Source of the DNA: QZKY01 sp963666295
Lineage (GTDB): Bacteria; Pseudomonadota; Gammaproteobacteria; Burkholderiales; Burkholderiaceae_D
DNA length: 64,000 nt
Reading direction: 5' to 3'
Assembly (NCBI GenBank): GCA_963666295.1
Contig: OY762707.1
Span: 620,001-684,000, forward strand
The translations under genes and the position numbers were made by a program. The notes beneath the pieces were generated by a model that was not told the DNA's origin, searched no databases, and was given only the letters and a program-made list of their open reading frames with translations. Position 1 is the stretch's first letter; every line of letters starts with the position of its first letter. Of this stretch, positions 7,916 to 17,067 are shown piece by piece.

Positions 7916-9940
7916 TCAAACCCCGTCGCGTGGAATAAACCGATTCCAGTTTTCTGAAAAGACGCGGTTTTCACCTTCATAGGCATCGAGTTCGGCGCAA
8001 ATATAAAAGTGCGTGATGTCAGCAGTAAGGACTGTTCTGGTCGTTATGCGTACCGACCAGTCACCCCGACGGAAGGTGCGCTCAGTGCGATTTTCGCCGC
8101 GCGCAGAAGTGAAATCATCTCCCTGGTAGGTATACCATTCTCTGGAGCTTCCTCCGACTTCCAGATCAATGTCTTCAATGCGATAGAGGCCTTCGTCATT
8201 AATGACTTCTTGCACCGAAACATCTTTCGCCAGATCACGATGCACCAACCAATTGTGATGCGGCTGCTCTAGGTACTCAATAGCCGGAGGTGATGCTCCT
8301 GCCGCTTCTTCAAATTGAACCGTGCGATCAATGCCTTGGGGCGTGCGTATCGGCAGCTTTAAGGTACTGTTTTCAGTATAAATGCTCAGGCGTGCTGCTT
8401 CTGGCGGCGGCCAGGCAAGCGGCCAGTAAGAAGTGGAGATAGAAAGCCGAATGCGATGGCCTGCGGGAAATTGCTGTGAAACATTGTTCATAACCACTTT
8501 GATGCGATAGCGCTGCCCAGGCTCCAGTGGTTCTGACAAGTCATTACCATTGCGGCGCGTGAGATTGAGCAAGCCGTAGGTAACACGGGTTGCCTTGTCA
8601 TCCGGCGCGACGTCCGAAAGACGTACAGCCACCATTGCTGTTGGGCGATTAGCGGCCAACTCCAGTTCCACCTCTGGGGCACCAAGCATTTCGAGTGCAT
8701 CTTCCAGTGGCGCGCTTTCATAGATCAGTGCACCACCATCCTCCTCACGCTGGTCATAGGGCAAATCCGGTGCCGCCGTGTAGGAACACCACTTTCCTGC
8801 AAAAAGTCCGACACTTAATGGCGATTGCAGTGTTTGCACCGCATCGCCACGACGCCGTTGCTCGGCATTTAATACGAGACGATAGGGCGCCATGGCAAAA
8901 GTGCGCCAGATGACATTCTCAGAAGGCCATTGCGTCTCCGCAATCCAGCGGCCGGGGCGATGTTCATAGCGCGTCGTGGGCGGCACGCTATCCTGCATCC
9001 AGACGCGCAACATCGGCTCATCCATGATGCCGGTTTCCTCCCCCTTGAGCCAATAATCCCACCAGCGCAAACTCTCCTGCAAAAAGCCAATAGCCGGACC
9101 CGGACTGCCAAGATGGGGGTATCGGTGTCCCCAGGGGCCAACCAGCCCGAGACGCGGTACATCAAGATGTTCCAGCAGGCGGAAAACCGCATTGGTGTAG
9201 CCATCCGACCAGCCACCCACTGCCATGACGGAACAGCGAACGCCCGCATAGTCTTCGCACACGGAACCATGCTTCCAGTAATCGTCACGACGTTGGTGGC
9301 GCAGCCAGATATCCAGCCACAAGCCGCTACCAGCAAGGCGCTCCAACCACATATCCCGCCACTTCCCACCCACCAGTTGCGGATCGGGCGGGCAACTGTT
9401 AGCAGCAAACATGGTGGTCGATTCGGAGAGATTATCCGTGAGCAGACACCCGCCCATGTAATGCATGTTGTCCAGATATAAATCATCGGTTGAGCAGGCG
9501 GTAATGATGGCTTTCAAGCCTGGTGGCTGCATGGCGGCCACTTGCAAGCTGTTAAACCCGCCCCACGAAATCCCCATCATGCCGACATGGCCATTGCACC
9601 ATGGCTGCTCGGTCAACCATCGGATCACGGCAGCACCGTCATCCATTTCCTCCTGACGGTACTGGTCAACCAGCACACCCTCTGAATCACCCGAGCCGCG
9701 GATATCGACCCGAATACAGGCATAACCGTGCCCTGCCAGATAGCGGTGCGTGATGTCATCACGCACGCGGGTGCGGTCACGCTTGCGGTAAGGAATATAT
9801 TCAAAAATGGCAGGCACCGGATTTTGCTCCGCGCCCACCGGCAGCCATAACCGTGCTGCCAGGCGAATGCCATCATCCATCGTGATCAGGAGGTGCTCGG
9901 TAACCCTGACTTCAAAGGGGAGCGCATCAACATACTTCAT
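7916..9940 (-). CDS. CocE/NonD family serine hydrolase (X-Pro dipeptidyl-peptidase S15-like)
   Basis: A 674-residue alpha/beta hydrolase of the CocE/NonD group. The nucleophile is Ser125 in G-I-S-W-G-G, Asp246 sits in G-G-W-S-D-G-Y and His272 in G-P-W-G-H, giving the expected triad. D-I-R-G-S-G-D-S-E-G at about 79-88 marks the oxyanion region. The C-terminal third is the jelly-roll domain of S15-type enzymes (R-I-R-L-S-I-S-T-S-Y-W-P). There is no signal peptide, so it should be cytoplasmic. The ATG overlaps the stop of the upstream ATP-grasp gene by ATGA, implying coupled translation. Family members cleave amides or esters; the substrate here is unknown. Confidence 0.88.
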   Translation of the reverse strand: MKYVDALPFEVRVTEHLLITMDDGIRLAARLWLPVGAEQNPVPAIFEYIPYRKRDRTRVRDDITHRYLAGHGYACIRVDIRGSGDSEGVLVDQYRQEEMDDGAAVIRWLTEQPWCNGHVGMMGISWGGFNSLQVAAMQPPGLKAIITACSTDDLYLDNMHYMGGCLLTDNLSESTTMFAANSCPPDPQLVGGKWRDMWLERLAGSGLWLDIWLRHQRRDDYWKHGSVCEDYAGVRCSVMAVGGWSDGYTNAVFRLLEHLDVPRLGLVGPWGHRYPHLGSPGPAIGFLQESLRWWDYWLKGEETGIMDEPMLRVWMQDSVPPTTRYEHRPGRWIAETQWPSENVIWRTFAMAPYRLVLNAEQRRRGDAVQTLQSPLSVGLFAGKWCSYTAAPDLPYDQREEDGGALIYESAPLEDALEMLGAPEVELELAANRPTAMVAVRLSDVAPDDKATRVTYGLLNLTRRNGNDLSEPLEPGQRYRIKVVMNNVSQQFPAGHRIRLSISTSYWPLAWPPPEAARLSIYTENSTLKLPIRTPQGIDRTVQFEEAAGASPPAIEYLEQPHHNWLVHRDLAKDVSVQEVINDEGLYRIEDIDLEVGGSSREWYTYQGDDFTSARGENRTERTFRRGDWSVRITTRTVLTADITHFYICAELDAYEGENRVFSENWNRFIPRDGV

Positions 9941-11241
9941 GCCCGAGCCTCAAGTGGTGCATACTCGAATGTCAGGATTTCCCGGCAACGCTCATAATGT
10001 TCCATCAGGTGCTGGTGGCTGTCCGCGCCCAAAAGAACAATGGCAACCTCATAGCTGTAGCTGCTCTGATCCCGCAAGCTGGAGAGCGGCTTGCCTTCCT
10101 CTGCCTCGATAAACACCTCGGTACCGGGAAACTCCTTTTGTACCTGCTCGATTTCCTTTTGTCCCGGCACGCGCGTTACCAGCGCATTTTCATAGTGGCG
10201 TAACATAAATTTGGCCGCGCAGTTGAACTTTCCTTCGGGGCGCGGATAGTCCGGCTTTTCACCCAGCGCCAATTCCACTGCCACTTCAACATTGGGCGTA
10301 CCGTGAACCCGCTCGAACATGTCGCTCAGTGACCGTGAAACACGCGGATTAACCTCAATAAGCTTCAATTCATCGTTGCTTTCATTCCAGATAAATTCAA
10401 GATTGAACGGCGCATTGTCCAACCCTATCTGTGACAGCAAACGCTTGGTAACCTCAATGCTCCTGTCTTGCATCTGTTGTGGCCAGACAGACGGATATTC
10501 GTAACTGGAAAAACTCTTGCCCGTAGCATCCATGACCGTATCGGTAATGCCATTGACATGCACTTCGCCATGGTAGACAAAGCCTTCGGGGCCATTCTGC
10601 CGGTTCCCGCTTATGATCTCCTCGGCAAGACAGTGGTTGCCGCCTATGCCTTCGACCTCTGGTGGCAGTTCCGCATGCTTCAGTGCCATGTTGAAAGCAC
10701 TGCCAAGCTTGGGAAGCTTGTCGCGTATAATTTCCAGATCCCGGTAAAAAGTGGCTTCACTGTCGACATAAAAACCGAGATAAGAGCCAAAGGATTTAAT
10801 CGGTTTGACCCAAAAGGGGAATCGTAGCGAAATTTGTGCCAAAGGGTCGTCCGCGAATGGGTCGAATGCGCAAAATGCTGGCGTGTATTCCGGAATGATC
10901 TTCCGATGCTCAAGGCGTGCCCAGTATTTGTGGCCGCACTTCAAAATATCTTCCAGCGACGGCGAAGGCAGGGCAAATTTTTTGCACAGAATCGGCACCA
11001 ATGCATCGGCGGGGAAATCCCAGTAACTGAAAATCGCATCGACCTTGCCAGAAAAATGCCGCAACTGATTTTCTGCCTTCTTCAGCATATCCTCAAACGG
11101 ATAATGATTCAGTCTGGTTTTAACGACTTCGTTGTAATCCAGCAAGGCATGAAATTGATATCGTTCGGCATTCCGAATAGCCTGCAATTTGCGCAAACCG
11201 TACGGATCAAGTCCAACGACAAAGATGTTTTTCTTTATCAT
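9937..11241 (-). CDS. ATP-grasp domain ligase, carboxylate-amine ligase type
   Basis: A 434-residue product with an N-terminal Rossmann-like preATP-grasp part (K-K-N-I-F-V-V-G-L-D-P-Y-G) followed by an ATP-grasp fold. Its metal-binding acid motif reads F-N-L-E-F-I-W then L-I-E-V-N-P-R-V-S-R-S, close to carbamoyl-phosphate synthetase/biotin carboxylase-type and amino-acid ligases. I start at ATG 11241 because GGAGGT lies 8 bp upstream; a longer frame to 11301 lacks support. The enzyme should activate a carboxylate as acyl-phosphate and join it to an amine. Translational coupling with the downstream amidase/peptidase-like hydrolase suggests one pathway, but the product cannot be named. Confidence 0.82.
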   Translation of the reverse strand: MIKKNIFVVGLDPYGLRKLQAIRNAERYQFHALLDYNEVVKTRLNHYPFEDMLKKAENQLRHFSGKVDAIFSYWDFPADALVPILCKKFALPSPSLEDILKCGHKYWARLEHRKIIPEYTPAFCAFDPFADDPLAQISLRFPFWVKPIKSFGSYLGFYVDSEATFYRDLEIIRDKLPKLGSAFNMALKHAELPPEVEGIGGNHCLAEEIISGNRQNGPEGFVYHGEVHVNGITDTVMDATGKSFSSYEYPSVWPQQMQDRSIEVTKRLLSQIGLDNAPFNLEFIWNESNDELKLIEVNPRVSRSLSDMFERVHGTPNVEVAVELALGEKPDYPRPEGKFNCAAKFMLRHYENALVTRVPGQKEIEQVQKEFPGTEVFIEAEEGKPLSSLRDQSSYSYEVAIVLLGADSHQHLMEHYERCREILTFEYAPLEARA

Positions 11242-11581
11242 GCAAACCCACCTCCAAACTATCAGCGCAAACTCAAAATGACGCCTGGAGTGGCGCGTCA
11301 CTCCAAGTGATGCTCCTGTTCTAGTTGAAAATGTTATAGCGCTGCATGGAATTCAACATGAGAAATCACAAAGAACACGGTCCTGTCTTGGGATAACGCA
11401 ACAGGAATAGACATTCATCGAAGCGCGCAAATTTTTGCGCGTCCAAAAATACTCCTGCAGCTAACTTCCGCATCAATCTACAAAAGTTTGGTGGAATCGT
11501 CAGTCATGCCATAATCTTCTGGAACTGCACATAACACCAAAGAGTGCTTCATCACCCCCCAACCAGATAAGGACTCATGCC
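11242..11581. other. Divergent intergenic region upstream of the ATP-grasp gene and mdaB
   Basis: About 340 bp expected to hold two divergent promoters. I did not find a clear operator, riboswitch or small gene. Confidence 0.45.
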
Positions 11582-12163
11582 ATGAAAAACATATTAATCA
11601 TCGACGCCGGCAAGGAATTCGGTGCCTCTCAAGGCAAGCTCAGCGCCTATCTTTGCGACATTGCCGAGGAAACACTAGCCAAAGCCGGACACAGCGTCAA
11701 AAGAACCCATGTTGATTCCGGGTACGCGCATGAAGAAGAAGTGGAAAAATACCTTTGGGCCGACGCCGTCATTTACCAAATGCCGGCATGGTGGATGGGA
11801 GAGCCGTGGTCCATGAAAAAATATGTCGACGAAGTATTCATGACCGGTTTTGGTCGGCTGTTCAAGGACGACGGTCGTTCAAGCAAAGACCCAAAAAAGA
11901 ATTACGGCAGAGGCGGCCTGCTGCAAGGCAAGAAATACATGCTTTCGGTCACCTGGAATGCGCCGGTAGAAGCCTTCACCGACCCCAACGAGTTTTTTGA
12001 AGGCAAAGGCGTTGACGCGGTCTACTTCCCGTTTCACAAGGCCAACCAGTTTATCGGCCTCTCTCCATTGCCGACCTTCATGTGCAACGACGTCATTAAG
12101 GCGCCTGACGTCGAAAACGACGTTATTCGGTATCAGGAGCATTTGAACAGGCATTTCTCCTGA
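11582..12163 (+). CDS. mdaB: MdaB-type NADPH:quinone oxidoreductase
   Basis: The 193-residue protein is a flavodoxin-fold quinone reductase (DT-diaphorase superfamily), the length of E. coli MdaB. N-I-L-I-I-D-A-G-K-E-F at the N-terminus provides the FAD phosphate loop, Y-Q-M-P-A-W-W-M-G-E-P-W-S-M-K-K-Y-V-D the flavin-ring region, and a glycine-rich G-R-G-G-L-L-Q-G-K-K-Y segment follows. MdaB reduces quinones by two electrons with NADPH and protects against redox cycling. The gene stands alone, bounded by a hairpin terminator at 12198-12226. Confidence 0.88.
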   Translation: MKNILIIDAGKEFGASQGKLSAYLCDIAEETLAKAGHSVKRTHVDSGYAHEEEVEKYLWADAVIYQMPAWWMGEPWSMKKYVDEVFMTGFGRLFKDDGRSSKDPKKNYGRGGLLQGKKYMLSVTWNAPVEAFTDPNEFFEGKGVDAVYFPFHKANQFIGLSPLPTFMCNDVIKAPDVENDVIRYQEHLNRHFS

Positions 12164-12197
12164 CTACTTCTCAAGCTCGCCGGACAATAAACTCAAT

Positions 12198-12226
12198 AAA
12201 AGCTCAATCATGTGGTTGAGCTTTTT
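12198..12226. terminator. Intrinsic terminator after mdaB
   Basis: AAAAGCTCAA and TTGAGCTTTT pair around an 8-nt loop and end in a T run on the plus strand; the A run on the left lets it also terminate the leftward tRNA-His transcript. Confidence 0.85.
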
Positions 12227-12285
12227 AATGATGCAAAACAAAAAAGGCCGCATAAGCGACCTACTTACATAACACTTGATTTTAA

Positions 12286-12362
12286 TGGGGTGGCTGACGG
12301 GGATCGAACCCGCGACCACAGGAATCACAATCCTGGGCTCTACCAACTGAGCTACAGCCACC
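12286..12362 (-). tRNA. tRNA-His (GTG)
   Basis: Leftward cloverleaf with GTGGCTG acceptor, anticodon loop TTGTGAT (anticodon GTG), TTCGATC T-loop and encoded CCA. An extra 5' G opposite the C discriminator is the histidine-specific G-1 identity element. Confidence 0.96.
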
Positions 12363-12507
12363 ACTGTAATGCATCCCCCAACCAAGCCAGCTCAGGGAAT
12401 CACGGATTATACGAGATTCCCGATAGCGTGACAACAAATCGCTACTCACATTGCTTGCACTATTTTTTTAAATTTAATTGCGAAAAAACGTTATCCCACA
12501 CCGCAAA

Positions 12508-13818
12508 TCAATGCTGCAACAGTGCGTTAATTCGCGCCATATCGTCATCCTTCAATGTGCCGGAGGCCGATTTGAGGCGCAACCCGTTGACGATTGTATC
12601 GTAGCGTGCTTTCGACAAGTCCTTTTGCGTGGAATATAGCTGCTGTTGCGCATTGAGCACATCGATGTTGATGCGCACACCCACTTCATAACCGAGCTTG
12701 TTAGACTCCAGCGCAGACTGACTGGATATCTGCGCCGCTTCGAGCGCCTTGACCTGCGCCAGTCCGCTCGTTACGCCAAGATAGGATTGCCGCGCCGCCT
12801 GTGCCGCGCTACGGCGAGCGTATTCCAGATCGTTGCGTGCTTTCTCCTTAAGCGCAATCGCTTCACGCACCTGACTGCTAACGGAAAAACCGGAAAAGAG
12901 CGGCAGATTCCATTGAATGCCAATGGAATCCGTATCAAGATTGCTGTTGGTATAACCCGTTGAAATGCTCGGCTGGTTTGTATGAGAACGGCTAGCGACC
13001 AGATCAAGGGTTGGCATGTGCCCAGCGCGGCTTCTCGAAATCTCGCGCTGTGCGATTTCCAGCGCCAGTTCTGAACCGACAACGCCGTAGTTCTGTTTCT
13101 GTGCCGTTTTTACCCAAGCATCCATTTGCATCGGCTGAGGCGCGCTGATTTGCACATCGTGCCGCAAACGCGAGAGTCCTTCTGGAACAATACCGATGAT
13201 CACTTCCAGCGCTGCGTGCTTTACCGCCAGATCGTTCAGCCCGGCAAGTTCCTGCGCCACCGCCAGGTCGTAGCGCGCCTGGGCTTCGTGCGTATCGGTA
13301 ATGGTGGCCGTACCGACTTCAAAATTGCGCTTGGCCGAAGCCAGTTGCTCTGAAATTGCCTTTTTCTGCGCCTGTACGAAGGTAATGACATCTTGTGCGG
13401 CAAGCACGTCGAAATAGGCTTGCGCCACGCGCACAATCAGGTCGGACTGTGCCTGCGCAAATTCAGCCTCGCTGGCTGCCGCAGTCAACTTTCCCTGATG
13501 GTATTGCTCGTAGTTCGCCCATCGGAACAACGGCTGCGACAAGGAAATGGTGTAACCGTTGCTTGAGTAGTTCGCGCCACTGGCATTTTCAACATCAACA
13601 TTTGAGCGCGCATAACTGCCGGACGCACCCAAAGCTGGCAATAGTGCAGCGCGTCCCTGAATGGCCTTCTCTCGGCCTGCATCACGACTGGCGCGCGCAC
13701 TGGCAAACTGCGCATCGTACTGCAATGCGCTTTGGTACACTTGCAGCAAATCCGCTGCACTGGCATTAAGCGCAACGCCAAAAACTGCAAGCAGGCATAC
13801 TTTCAACTTCTTGCACAT
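12508..13818 (-). CDS. TolC-family outer membrane efflux protein
   Basis: The 436-residue precursor starts at ATG 13818, preceded by GGAG, and has a signal peptide ending near A-L-N-A-S-A-A. The mature part shows the duplicated TolC/OEP layout: D-L-L-Q-V-Y-Q-S-A-L-Q-Y-D-A-Q at the front, L-L-P-A-L-G strand regions and long alpha-helical repeats such as Y-D-V-L-A-A-Q-type segments in each half. It forms the trimeric outer membrane channel of tripartite pumps. It lies 56 bp after the RND gene in the tetR-MFP-RND operon, so it is the dedicated exit duct of that pump. A longer reading frame to 13869 has no ribosome binding site. Confidence 0.92.
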   Translation of the reverse strand: MCKKLKVCLLAVFGVALNASAADLLQVYQSALQYDAQFASARASRDAGREKAIQGRAALLPALGASGSYARSNVDVENASGANYSSNGYTISLSQPLFRWANYEQYHQGKLTAAASEAEFAQAQSDLIVRVAQAYFDVLAAQDVITFVQAQKKAISEQLASAKRNFEVGTATITDTHEAQARYDLAVAQELAGLNDLAVKHAALEVIIGIVPEGLSRLRHDVQISAPQPMQMDAWVKTAQKQNYGVVGSELALEIAQREISRSRAGHMPTLDLVASRSHTNQPSISTGYTNSNLDTDSIGIQWNLPLFSGFSVSSQVREAIALKEKARNDLEYARRSAAQAARQSYLGVTSGLAQVKALEAAQISSQSALESNKLGYEVGVRINIDVLNAQQQLYSTQKDLSKARYDTIVNGLRLKSASGTLKDDDMARINALLQH

Positions 13819-13874
13819 AAATTCTCCATTATTCAGACGCATACCGGCCAACAAGCATGTTGCCTGCACCCATT

Positions 13875-16800
13875 CTATTCACTTTCTGGTGCCGCCTTCT
13901 GATTTTCACCAAACCACTTGCGCTTTGCCCATGCGCCTAAATCATCCAGATAGGTATACAGGACGGGCACAACGACCAGCGTCAGGAGCGATGACGTAAT
14001 AATCCCGCCAATCACCGCCTGCCCCATCGGCGCGCGCTGCTCAGAACCTTCAGACATACCAAATGCCAGTGGCAGCATGCCAAAAATCATCGCCAGTGTC
14101 GTCATCAAAATCGGACGCATACGCACTTTGGCTGCCAGCATCAAGGCTTCAATGCGTTCCACGCCGGATGCGCGCACCTGATTCGCAAAATCGACCAGCA
14201 AGATCGCATTTTTTGTTACCAGACCCATCAGCATGATGAAGCCGATAATCGAGAAAATATTTAGCGTTGAACGGCTAAGCAACAAAGCCAGGAATACGCC
14301 CACCAGCGTCAACGGCAATGAAGACATGATCGTCAGCGGCTGCAGGAAACTGCCGAATTGCGACGCCAGAATCATGTAGATGAAAATGATCGCCAGCAGT
14401 AAGGCCGATACCGCGTAAGCAAACGACTCTTTCATATCCTTGGATGCACCTTCCATCTGGAATCGGTAACCCGGTGGCAAGCTGATTTCCTGCAGGGACT
14501 TCGTAATTTCAGCACTGACCTGGCCGGCAGAACGCCCTACCACGTTGGCTGAGAATTCGATTTCCCGATTCATGTTGCGCCGGTTAATCTGATTGGCGCC
14601 TGTCGAAGGTGTAATCTTGGCGACCTGACGCAACGGCACCATTTTTGGCGTGCCATCCGGATTGAATTGTGAACTGGCCAGCATCAGGCGTGAGAGATCG
14701 TCAATACTTTCCCGTTCGCCGGGCGACAGTCGGACAACCACGTCGTAATTTTCATTGTCCGGCGCGCGCCATGTGCTGGCTTCCTCACCGGCCAGCAACG
14801 GACGCAAGGCCGCCCCGATTTGCGCCACGCCCGCCCCGAGATCGGCACCGAGCTCGCGTTTCGGCTCGATCGAGATCGTCGGTTTTTCATCTTTCAAGCT
14901 GGTATCGATATCAACCACACCATGAATTGTCCGCATCCGCCGCTGAACGTCTTCAGAAAGGCTGGCCAACTTTTTCAGATCAAGACCGAGCAGGCTCACG
15001 CGAATCTGCTTGGTCTCGCCGCCAACGCCATCCAGCGCACCGATATGTGTCACGGTGATTCCGGCAATCTTGGACAGGCGCTCCCGTAGCGGGATACTCA
15101 TTTGAGATGTATTGCGTTCACGCTCATCACGCGGCTTCAGGCGCACGAAAACGGACGCATAATTCTTGCCCTGAGAATTCCCTGTATTGATCGTGACATA
15201 CGTATCCAGCACCTCTGGAAATTCATGCAGCACGGCTTCGACTTGCCGCGCCTTGCTTTCTGTCAGTTCTATCGAAGACCCGACCGGGGTATGGAATGTC
15301 ACACCGGTTTCGGAGTAATCGGCCTGTGGCACGAATTCCGACCCGATCAGCCCGCTGGCAGGCATGGCCAGCCCGGCCACGAACGCCAGCACGGCGATCA
15401 GCAGCGTCATCTTGCGTCGTTTGAGCGACCAGGCCAGCAAAACCTGGTAGGCATCCGTCAACCATGTAATGAAGCGTTCAAATACCGTCAACACGCGCCC
15501 AATCGTTTTGGCGTACCAGCCTGCTCCGTGAACGTCCTCGTCGCCATGCACGGCCGGGTCGTACCAGATGGCTGACAGCATCGGATCCAGCGTAAAGGAG
15601 ACGAACATCGAAATCAGCACAGCTACCGCAACCGTCAATCCGAACTGGTGGAAAAAGCGCCCGATAATTCCGCCCATGAAGCCGACCGGCAAGAAGACTG
15701 CCACAATCGAGAATGTCGTCGCCAACACAGCCAGTCCGATTTCTTTTGTGCCCTCCAGCGCCGCCGTCTTGTGACTCTTGTATTTGCCGTTCACTTTCAT
15801 CCCGGCGTGGCGCACAATGTTTTCGCGCACCACGATGGCATCGTCAATCAGTAACCCCACACTGAGCGACATCGCCATTAGCGTCAACATATTGATCGTG
15901 AAATCCATCATGTACATGAACAGGAAGGTGCCGATCAGTGCAATCGGCAGCGTCAAGCCGGTAATGATCGTTGAACGCCATGAATTGAGAAACAGGAAGA
16001 CGATCAACACCGTCAGCGCGGCACCTTCAATCAAAGTCTGGCGCACATTTTTCACGCCAACACGAATCTTGCGTGAGCCGTCGCGTATCACATCCACTTT
16101 CACACCCGGATACAGCGTTTCCAGTTCCGGCTGAAGGTCGGCGATGGCTTGCATCAGACCATCCGTCACGTCGATCGTGTTTTCGCCCTGCGCCTTGAGG
16201 ATATCCAGCGCGAGCGTGCGCTTGCCGTTATAAAGCGCCAGCGTTTCCTGTTCTTCCTGCCCGTCGACAACGGTCGCAATTTGCGACAGATACACCGGTT
16301 GCCCGCCTCGCTGCGCGACGATAATCTGCTTGAACTCAGATGGGCGCTTAATCCGCCCCTCAACCTGCACCACCTGTTCACTCGCCAGCGAATGTACGGC
16401 TCCAGCCGGTAACTCCTGATTTTCACTGCGCACCGCGCTGATCACTTGCGGCACGCTGATGCCGAGCGATTCCATTTCGCGCGGCTTGACGTATATCTGG
16501 ATCTGGCGCTTGATCCCACCTATCAGCGATACCGAGCCGACTCCACGCACATTTTCCAGTCGCTTCTTTACGAACTGGTCGGCAATCGTCGTCAGATCGC
16601 GAAAGCTGCGCGCCTGAACCGCCTCATCATTTGTGACAGATACCGAATAAATCGGTCGATCGGCGGGATCGTAACGCGTCACCTTGGGCTCTTCTACCTC
16701 ATCACGGAAGCCTGCCTTGACCAGCGCGACCTTTTCGCGCACGTCTTGCGCTGCCTGCGCCGGATCGATTGTTAATTCGAACTCAATGATGACAACCGAA

Positions 16801-17063
16801 GAGCCTTCGTAAGAACGTGATGTCAGGCTGTTAATGCCGTTGATGGTATTGACGGCCTCCTCGATCTTGCGCGTAATGTCGGACTCCACCGTTTCCGGCG
16901 ACGCACCCGGATAGGTCGTCTGCACCACAACAATCGGAAAAGTTACGTCCGGAAACTGATCAACCTGCATGCGCTGGTAGGAAAACAGACCCAATACCAG
17001 CAACGCCGCCATCATCATGGTGGCGAATACGGGATTGTTAACGCTGACGCGCGTAAGCCACAT
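13875..17063 (-). CDS. RND-family efflux transporter, HAE-1/AcrB-like inner membrane pump
   Basis: A 1062-residue resistance-nodulation-division permease. It has the usual 12-TM layout with two large periplasmic loops after TM1 and TM7. TM4 carries the proton-relay pair in G-L-L-I-D-D-A-I-V-V-R-E-N. N-terminal W-L-T-R-V-S-V-N-N-P-V-F and F-P-I-V-V-V-Q-T-x-Y-P-G-A-S-P-E are family hallmarks. The C-terminal half ends with charged residues. I start at ATG 17063, 4 bp after the adaptor stop codon, since this gives the normal N-terminus. Substrates are probably hydrophobic drugs or organic compounds, but specificity cannot be read here. Confidence 0.94.
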   Translation of the reverse strand: MWLTRVSVNNPVFATMMMAALLVLGLFSYQRMQVDQFPDVTFPIVVVQTTYPGASPETVESDITRKIEEAVNTINGINSLTSRSYEGSSVVIIEFELTIDPAQAAQDVREKVALVKAGFRDEVEEPKVTRYDPADRPIYSVSVTNDEAVQARSFRDLTTIADQFVKKRLENVRGVGSVSLIGGIKRQIQIYVKPREMESLGISVPQVISAVRSENQELPAGAVHSLASEQVVQVEGRIKRPSEFKQIIVAQRGGQPVYLSQIATVVDGQEEQETLALYNGKRTLALDILKAQGENTIDVTDGLMQAIADLQPELETLYPGVKVDVIRDGSRKIRVGVKNVRQTLIEGAALTVLIVFLFLNSWRSTIITGLTLPIALIGTFLFMYMMDFTINMLTLMAMSLSVGLLIDDAIVVRENIVRHAGMKVNGKYKSHKTAALEGTKEIGLAVLATTFSIVAVFLPVGFMGGIIGRFFHQFGLTVAVAVLISMFVSFTLDPMLSAIWYDPAVHGDEDVHGAGWYAKTIGRVLTVFERFITWLTDAYQVLLAWSLKRRKMTLLIAVLAFVAGLAMPASGLIGSEFVPQADYSETGVTFHTPVGSSIELTESKARQVEAVLHEFPEVLDTYVTINTGNSQGKNYASVFVRLKPRDERERNTSQMSIPLRERLSKIAGITVTHIGALDGVGGETKQIRVSLLGLDLKKLASLSEDVQRRMRTIHGVVDIDTSLKDEKPTISIEPKRELGADLGAGVAQIGAALRPLLAGEEASTWRAPDNENYDVVVRLSPGERESIDDLSRLMLASSQFNPDGTPKMVPLRQVAKITPSTGANQINRRNMNREIEFSANVVGRSAGQVSAEITKSLQEISLPPGYRFQMEGASKDMKESFAYAVSALLLAIIFIYMILASQFGSFLQPLTIMSSLPLTLVGVFLALLLSRSTLNIFSIIGFIMLMGLVTKNAILLVDFANQVRASGVERIEALMLAAKVRMRPILMTTLAMIFGMLPLAFGMSEGSEQRAPMGQAVIGGIITSSLLTLVVVPVLYTYLDDLGAWAKRKWFGENQKAAPESE

Positions 17064-17067
17064 GATG

